A stretch of DNA of 64,000 nucleotides from Catenovulum agarivorans YM01 (GTDB taxonomy: Bacteria; Pseudomonadota; Gammaproteobacteria; Enterobacterales; Alteromonadaceae). Position numbers and translations under genes: made by a program. The notes under the pieces were generated by a model. That model made no database searches. It was given only the letters and a program-made list of their open reading frames with translations, and was not told the origin of the DNA. Of this stretch, positions 58,762-64,000 are shown in pieces; the first letter of the stretch is position 1; each line of letters begins with the position of its first letter. The stretch is taken from NCBI RefSeq assembly GCF_000281085.1, contig NZ_JH767525.1, positions 62,307 through 126,306 on the forward strand. Direction: 5' to 3'.

Positions 58762-58790
58762 AACCTCGCTCTTGCGAGGTTTTTTGTTTT
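58762..58790 (+). terminator. Rho-independent terminator of rpmE
   Basis: AACCTCGC and GCGAGGTT pair perfectly around TCTT, followed by TTTTTGTTTT. Confidence 0.9.
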
Positions 58791-59049
58791 TAAAGCCTGC
58801 ACATTGGGTATATGTATAGAACAAAATGTTCAATACTAATGGCTACTAACTCTTTGCTTTATCTGGTTAAATTACTTGAAACATACATAACCTAAACTCG
58901 GGTTGTGGAACTCACCAAAAATAGAATCAAACACTATACTTCACAGTGGAAGTGACTTTAATAACCAATAACCGTCTAATCTGCCAGTGTTAAATGTGTG
59001 GTAACTCATAGTGATAGATATTATTAAAAAAGCTTTACCGGAAAATTCA
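58791..59049. other. intergenic region upstream of the SLC12-like transporter
   Basis: No gene is supported. A TATACT hexamer at 58935-58940 is a candidate -10 for the transporter gene. Confidence 0.4.
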
Positions 59050-61236
59050 ATGACCGCTCAAGATCCAACTAAGTTTGGCACTTTTGGTGGTGTATTTACC
59101 CCCTGCGTATTAACCATACTTGGGGTCATTATGTTTTTGCGTTTCGGTGAAGTGGTTGGTCAATCTGGCATTTGGTACGCAATTGTTATTATTTTAGCCG
59201 CTAAATCGATTACGCTATTAACTGCGTTCTCCTTGTCCGCTATTGCCACCAATGTACGAATGAAAGGTGGTGGCGCTTATTTTTTAATTAGCCGCAGTTT
59301 AGGCGCTGAGTTTGGCGCTGTGATTGCCGTAGTGTTCTTTTTGGCACAAGCAGTTTCGGTTGCCATGTATATTATTGGTTTTACTGAAGCCTTTAAAGAC
59401 ACCTTTCCAGATACAGGCCTATCAACTTTTCAAATAGCCAGCATAGTCAACCTGATTACCTTTGTTTGCGTATACATAGGTGCTGGTTGGACAATTAAAG
59501 TGCAATACGGCATTTTCGTTTTACTGTTATTGGCGATTGGCTCATTTTTTATTGGTGCACTAGGCGACATTTCATTGGACAATTTTACGACCAATATAGA
59601 GCCGAGTTTCCGTGATAATGACAACTTGTTTACCATGTTTGCGCTCTTCTTCCCTGCAGTAACGGGCATTATGGCTGGCGCCAATATGTCGGGCGATCTA
59701 AGAAACCCCAGTAAATCTATTCCTAAAGGCACGCTTTGGGCGATATTTTTTACCGCCATCATCTACATATTAATGGGCTTTTTATTAGCTGGCAGTCGCA
59801 GCCAAGATCAATTACTTGGCAATGCTATGATAGTCAAAGAAATTTCTGTTTCTGGTGCATTGATTGTTGGTGGTGTGTTCGCCGCAACTTTATCCTCAGC
59901 GCTGGCAAGTATGATGGGTGCTCCACGCATATTACAAGCGTTTGCCCGTGATAATATTGTGCCGTCATTTCGATTTTTTGCAGTCGGTTCAGGTAAAACT
60001 GACGAACCTAAACGCGCGACTATCTTAACTTTTGCGGTTGCTCAGCTAGGCATTTTATTAGGTGATTTAAATGCGATTGCACCCATTATCAGTATGTTTT
60101 TTATGATCACCTACGGCACACTAAACCTTGCTTGTTTTTATGAAGGTTGGGTGGGTAATCCGTCTTACCGGCCTAGATTTAGATTTGCTCACTGGTCTGT
60201 ATCACTTTTAGGAGCGGTGAGCTGCGTAGTGGTTATGTTTTTAATGAACCCACTGTGGGCAGTCGTTTCAATTATTATTATGGTGGTATTGTACTGGCTG
60301 ATTAGTTCACAAGAAGTACTCAGTCGTTGGGGTGATTTAAAAAGTGGCCGAGCTTATGAAGCAGCGCGTAAAGCTTTGTTAGCGTTAGAGCAACAAAGTT
60401 ATCACCCGAAAAACTGGCGGCCGTCTATTTTAGTATTGAGTGGTTCACCAACCAGCCGCCCTCACCTTGCCGAATACGGTCAATGGTTGGCTTCAGGTCA
60501 AGGTATTGTTTCTATCGCACAAATTATCCCAGCTGCCGGTAATCATACAATTGAACGCCGCCAAGAAGCTGAAAACCGCATTCGTAAATTTATTCGAGAA
60601 GAAGGTTTGCAAGCATTCCCTGTGGTCGTGTCGGACGATGGCATCAGTTCGGGCTTAAAAACTATTTTACAGGCACATGGTTTAGGCGCATTTAAACCAA
60701 ATACTGTGATGATGGGCACAACCACTAATAAAGAACGTTGGGGCGAATATTGTGAATCTATCCGAATTGCCGCCCGTAAACAACGCAGTATTTTATTGTG
60801 TGATTGTGTCGAAGAGCGCCAGTCTTGGGAGCCACCACAAGGCCGTATTGATATTTTGTGGAAGGGTGAAAAACACGGTGCGCTCATGCTGTTATTGGGC
60901 CACTTGCTAAAACGCAACCCAGAGTGGCGTACACGCCAGTTACGCATATTAGCCACCTTGCCGACTGGTCGCCCAGCAGATAAATACCAAAAAGGTATCG
61001 AAGATTTGCTCAATATTGCCCGTATAGATGCAAGTGTGCATGTATTCTCAGGTGATAATGACGATGTGATTATTGCAAAACGTACCGGTAACACCGCAGT
61101 ATTGTTTATGCCGTTTGAGCCGCCAACAAATGATGAAGAAGAAGCTTCATTTTATGACAAAGTCACTATGGCAACTCGAATGACTGCCGATGTAATTTTG
61201 GTCTATAGTGCGGGTGGTGTTTGTTTCGAAGCCTGA
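59050..61236 (+). CDS. SLC12-type amino acid/cation-chloride cotransporter family permease
   Basis: I prefer the ATG at 59050 (MTAQDPTKFGTFGGVFTP), with GGAA upstream; a GTG at 59011 would add 13 residues. The first 450 residues hold about 12 membrane segments of the APC fold (VLTILGVIMFLRFGEVVGQ, MKGGGAYFLISRSLGAEFGA, MAGANMSGDLRNPSKSIPKG). The last 280 residues form a soluble domain (RPSILVLSGSPTSRPHL) as in SLC12 Na-K-Cl cotransporters. The cargo in bacteria is not established and could be amino acids or ions. It is a single gene, convergent with the GH28 gene. Confidence 0.85.
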   Translation: MTAQDPTKFGTFGGVFTPCVLTILGVIMFLRFGEVVGQSGIWYAIVIILAAKSITLLTAFSLSAIATNVRMKGGGAYFLISRSLGAEFGAVIAVVFFLAQAVSVAMYIIGFTEAFKDTFPDTGLSTFQIASIVNLITFVCVYIGAGWTIKVQYGIFVLLLLAIGSFFIGALGDISLDNFTTNIEPSFRDNDNLFTMFALFFPAVTGIMAGANMSGDLRNPSKSIPKGTLWAIFFTAIIYILMGFLLAGSRSQDQLLGNAMIVKEISVSGALIVGGVFAATLSSALASMMGAPRILQAFARDNIVPSFRFFAVGSGKTDEPKRATILTFAVAQLGILLGDLNAIAPIISMFFMITYGTLNLACFYEGWVGNPSYRPRFRFAHWSVSLLGAVSCVVVMFLMNPLWAVVSIIIMVVLYWLISSQEVLSRWGDLKSGRAYEAARKALLALEQQSYHPKNWRPSILVLSGSPTSRPHLAEYGQWLASGQGIVSIAQIIPAAGNHTIERRQEAENRIRKFIREEGLQAFPVVVSDDGISSGLKTILQAHGLGAFKPNTVMMGTTTNKERWGEYCESIRIAARKQRSILLCDCVEERQSWEPPQGRIDILWKGEKHGALMLLLGHLLKRNPEWRTRQLRILATLPTGRPADKYQKGIEDLLNIARIDASVHVFSGDNDDVIIAKRTGNTAVLFMPFEPPTNDEEEASFYDKVTMATRMTADVILVYSAGGVCFEA

Positions 61237-61250
61237 TAACTGCTGAAAAA

Positions 61251-61279
61251 TGGTCTAGTCAATCATTATGACTAGACCA
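61251..61279. terminator. bidirectional hairpin between the transporter and GH28 genes
   Basis: TGGTCTAGTCA and TGACTAGACCA form a perfect 11-pair stem with a seven-base loop. A-runs on the left give a U tract for the minus-strand GH28 transcript. Confidence 0.75.
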
Positions 61280-61314
61280 AATATCTTCTGACGATAACTG
61301 GGTATATTCCGCTG

Positions 61315-62676
61315 TTATTCTTGGCTGATTGAGCTCAAATTACCGTCCATTCTTTGACCATTAATAATCAAAGCCTGGAGTTTTAAATCTGTAACATTAT
61401 CTAGTACAAAAGGCGTTTCAGCTTGATTAACTGTTACATTTTTAAATACTACGTTGGATAAAGGTTCATCTTTATAAGCGTGTGCTTCCAATACAACCTT
61501 AGCTTTTTCTACTTGGATATTTTCAAAAATAATATCTCGATATATTGAAGGAAGACCACCTTGAATAACCCCAGGGTAATTTAGTTGAAACCAAAAAACT
61601 TCATCGAACTCTTCGATTTTTAAGTTTGCCACGCGGATATGTTCAACCAAACCACCGCGATCTAGTGAGCCTTTAAATCGAATAGCGGCTTTACCTTTAC
61701 GTAAAACATTGTCGACAAAATAGACATGGCTAATACCACCTGACATTTCGCTTCCTAAACCTATGCCATCTTCACCGCCCATATCATTGTTGCGCACCAC
61801 AATATACTGACTCGGTTTTGCAATATCGCGTCCATCTTTATCACGACCAGATTTAATTACAACCGCGTCATCCCCTGTACGGAAATGACTATTTTCAACA
61901 ACAGCATATTTTACCGAGTCTAAATCAACACCATCATTATTTGGAAAATGGCTATCCACCTTAATATCGCGAATCGTAACGTGCTCTGCATAAACAATAT
62001 GATTAACCCAAAATGGCGAGTTTTTGCTGGTGTAACCTTCTAACAATATTCGTTTTGCGCCAAAAAACTGAATTAAGCTAGGTCGCAAAAATGTACCTAA
62101 ACCGAATTGCCTTTGTTCAACCGGTATTCCCGCTATACCCATTTTGCGAATAGTCTGCATATCTGGCTGTTGTTTGTCGTACCAAGGGTGGAACTCACTC
62201 TGCAGATTACCGTCTATCAAACCTGTGCCTGTAATAGCTACATCCTCAACGTTTGCAGCGTAAACAAGTGGTGAGTAACCATACATTTCAGTACCTTCCC
62301 AACGAGTTTTAACCACAGGTAAATAGTGCTCTGTGTTAGTTGAAAATAATAACTGTGCGCCTTGAGACAAATGCAAATTAATTTTACTACGCAGATGCAC
62401 AGTTCCCTCGCAATACCAAGTGCCCGCAGGGATTACAATTTTCCCACCACCTTGTCGAGACAAAGTGTCTATTGCATTTTGAATAGCGTCTAAATCATTT
62501 TTACCGTCATTGGCAATTGCACCAAATTTTTTAATATCTAGGCTTACATCAGGTATTTTGGGCAATTCAATTTTATTAACAATTTGATTAATTTCGTTTT
62601 GGTAGGCAGCAGCAAATACTGGCGAATTGACACAACTAGCCGCCGTGAGTGCCGCAAAAAATAAAGCTTTTTTCAT
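61315..62676 (-). CDS. glycoside hydrolase family 28 (polygalacturonase-like)
   Basis: The protein starts at the ATG at 62676 (MKKALFFAALTAASC), with GAGAA upstream, and has 453 residues with a secretion signal ending near VFA. A right-handed beta-helix is expected. GH28 blocks are FGAIANDGKNDLDAIQNAID at the N-terminus, NNDGVDLDS, TGDDAVVIKSG with the catalytic aspartates, and IRFKGS in place of RIK. The usual GHG histidine block reads GGEDGIGLGSEMSGG, so that histidine is replaced. It should cleave galacturonan or a related uronan outside the inner membrane. It lies just downstream of a TonB-dependent receptor. Confidence 0.87.
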   Translation of the reverse strand: MKKALFFAALTAASCVNSPVFAAAYQNEINQIVNKIELPKIPDVSLDIKKFGAIANDGKNDLDAIQNAIDTLSRQGGGKIVIPAGTWYCEGTVHLRSKINLHLSQGAQLLFSTNTEHYLPVVKTRWEGTEMYGYSPLVYAANVEDVAITGTGLIDGNLQSEFHPWYDKQQPDMQTIRKMGIAGIPVEQRQFGLGTFLRPSLIQFFGAKRILLEGYTSKNSPFWVNHIVYAEHVTIRDIKVDSHFPNNDGVDLDSVKYAVVENSHFRTGDDAVVIKSGRDKDGRDIAKPSQYIVVRNNDMGGEDGIGLGSEMSGGISHVYFVDNVLRKGKAAIRFKGSLDRGGLVEHIRVANLKIEEFDEVFWFQLNYPGVIQGGLPSIYRDIIFENIQVEKAKVVLEAHAYKDEPLSNVVFKNVTVNQAETPFVLDNVTDLKLQALIINGQRMDGNLSSISQE

Positions 62677-62704
62677 AGATTTCTCAACTAACAATAAAAT
62701 GAGA

Positions 62705-62733
62705 TTAAAAAAAAGGCCGACTGAAGTCGGCCT
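62705..62733 (-). terminator. Rho-independent terminator after the TonB-dependent receptor
   Basis: AGGCCGAC and GTCGGCCT pair perfectly around a four-base loop. The eight-A run on the plus strand is a U tract in the minus-strand transcript. It separates the receptor from the GH28 gene. Confidence 0.88.
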
Positions 62734-62754
62734 AGTCTTTGTACGGTTTAACCA

Positions 62755-64000
62755 TTAGATATTAAAACGTGCACCAATAAAGAACTGTTTACCAGTATGG
62801 TTGTATTCACGCATTAAATTCAAATCGCCGTCACCAGTGGTGTATAGACGCTCATACTCATCGGTTAAGTTAATCGCTTCAAAGGTAACTGTAATATTCT
62901 CAGTTACGTTGTAGAAAGCACTTAAATCAACGTGAGTTGGACCTGTTGTACCGTGTTCAGCATTACCGTTACTACCGCTGAAATCAGTGATGTAGTCGCT
63001 ACGATTATTCACAGAAATACGACCACCAAACTCATCTTGCTCATAATAGAAAGTGAAGTTATATGAATCTTCTGACAAACTATCAATTTCAGGCGCCTCT
63101 ACATGCGTAAAGTTAGCAACCACACCAAAGTTTTCTAATATACCTGGCAAGAAAGTAAATGGTTGTTGATATAAAACCTCGTAGCCTTTTACATCTCTAT
63201 CACCCACATTACCCGGCACACTGTGTTCGTACGGGATTGTGCGAGGATCTAGTGCCAACAATGGATCGTATTGCGGATCAGCATCAATAAACGGTAAATA
63301 GGCCGGATCAACCAGTTTGGTTTCTTTAGCCCCTTCGATATAGTCGTCCAGTTTTTTGGTGAAGTAAGTAACAGCAAATAGTGCTTCTGAATCGAAATAC
63401 CACTCAAAACCAAGATCGAAGTTAGTTGAAACAAAAGGCGTTAAGTCTGGGTTACCACTACTTACTGTTGCATTTACATAAGAGAATGAAGGATTACCCG
63501 GGTTTAATGAACCTAAACTTGGACGTGTCATTGTTTTAGACACAGCTAGACGCACTACCAAATCTTCAGTCGCATCTAAAGCTAAGTTTAATGACGGCAA
63601 TACGTTGTTATAGCTGTTAGAAATAGCGACAGGGTCTGTTTGAATAAAACCATTCGATGTTGTTTCAGTTTTAACATAACGAACACCTGCATTGGCTCGT
63701 AGTATAGTGCTACCTAATTCAAATTCAGAATCCGCTTGTGCATAAATTGCTGAGGTTTCTTCATTAACTTTCCAGCTTTGTGCACCACGAGGTGTCCAAG
63801 TTACGTCCAATAAGTCATCTTGAATTTTCGCAAAGTCTGCAACGATGAAAATAGGTAAATCTTCACCTTCAAAACCTTTACCAAAGTCATCGTATGGCAT
63901 CATCTCTGTATAGCCAACTGCTGAATCTTGGTCAGGGAAGCCATTGATTTGCTCTTCTGCGTAAGTAACAGTCCTATCATTATATGCAAAACCAGCTTTT
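62755..64000 (-). CDS. TonB-dependent receptor, C-terminal part (cut by window edge)
   Basis: The frame is open to the right edge, so the N-terminal part (signal, plug domain) lies outside; about 415 residues are visible. It shows the alternating strands of a 22-stranded outer membrane barrel. Blocks include ANAGVRYVKTETTS, LVVRLAVSKTMTRPSLGSLN, FDLGFEWYFDSEALFAVTYF and a final NLTDEYERLY...QFFIGARFNI. These are typical of the receptors that import oligosaccharides in marine polysaccharide degraders. A terminator lies 22 bases after its stop, and the GH28 gene follows on the same strand, suggesting uptake of pectin-derived oligosaccharides. Confidence 0.9.
   Translation of the reverse strand, partial: KAGFAYNDRTVTYAEEQINGFPDQDSAVGYTEMMPYDDFGKGFEGEDLPIFIVADFAKIQDDLLDVTWTPRGAQSWKVNEETSAIYAQADSEFELGSTILRANAGVRYVKTETTSNGFIQTDPVAISNSYNNVLPSLNLALDATEDLVVRLAVSKTMTRPSLGSLNPGNPSFSYVNATVSSGNPDLTPFVSTNFDLGFEWYFDSEALFAVTYFTKKLDDYIEGAKETKLVDPAYLPFIDADPQYDPLLALDPRTIPYEHSVPGNVGDRDVKGYEVLYQQPFTFLPGILENFGVVANFTHVEAPEIDSLSEDSYNFTFYYEQDEFGGRISVNNRSDYITDFSGSNGNAEHGTTGPTHVDLSAFYNVTENITVTFEAINLTDEYERLYTTGDGDLNLMREYNHTGKQFFIGARFNI

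Overview
The window is chromosomal DNA of a marine gammaproteobacterium, most likely an Alteromonadales member close to Alteromonadaceae such as Catenovulum. This rests on the moderately AT-rich base composition, the gene order rpmE / priA - ftsN - hslV - hslU, a BarA-type kinase, several c-di-GMP proteins, and a TonB-dependent receptor beside a GH28 enzyme at the right edge. No tRNA or rRNA gene and no CRISPR array was seen.

Layout. 1-6.6 kb: a PhoX-like phosphatase (cut by the left edge), a large superfamily 1 helicase, a remnant of a probable FAD-linked oxidase, a small DUF6435 protein, periplasmic trehalase and efpL. 6.7-13.6 kb is an accessory defence island: an Xre/RES toxin-antitoxin pair, a zeta-like kinase with a small partner, a REP-associated transposase, and a Gabija-type OLD nuclease/UvrD helicase pair. 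REP-like palindromes lie beside the transposase and at the right border. 14.1-18.8 kb: the glycine cleavage genes gcvT-gcvH-gcvP, with a terminator and a structured repeat separating gcvH from gcvP. 18.9-22.7 kb: a periplasmic binding-like protein divergent from barA. 22.9-28.6 kb: cysJIHG for sulfite production, sulfite reduction and siroheme. 28.6-29.4 kb: a non-coding cluster of structured repeats. 29.4-32.7 kb: a TIGR03899-like protein and a REC-DUF3369-GGDEF-EAL regulator. 32.8-36.6 kb: a Fur-box-preceded ferric iron ABC transporter. 36.7-41.6 kb: the leuABCD operon with a leucine-rich leader peptide and attenuator.

41.8-48.9 kb: a bacterial homologue of the phosphorylase kinase alpha subunit (GH15 fold), an HD-GYP protein, an S1/P1 nuclease and an Atm1-type ABC exporter. 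49-52.9 kb: an orphan small protein, then porin, PstS-like binding protein and a periplasmic-sensing diguanylate cyclase. 52.9-58.7 kb: hslU, hslV (with a sigma-32-like promoter and a leader stem-loop), ftsN, a second repeat cluster, priA and rpmE. 59-64 kb: an SLC12-type transporter, a GH28 enzyme and the C-terminal part of a TonB-dependent receptor, probably the end of a pectin-type polysaccharide locus.

The most unusual signal is a dispersed structured element found at 17.1, 28.7, 28.85, 29.0, 55.75 and 55.9 kb. It keeps a fixed architecture: stem, GGGA-type loop, stem, GAGC, then GGATGG. The stem sequences change completely between copies while staying complementary.
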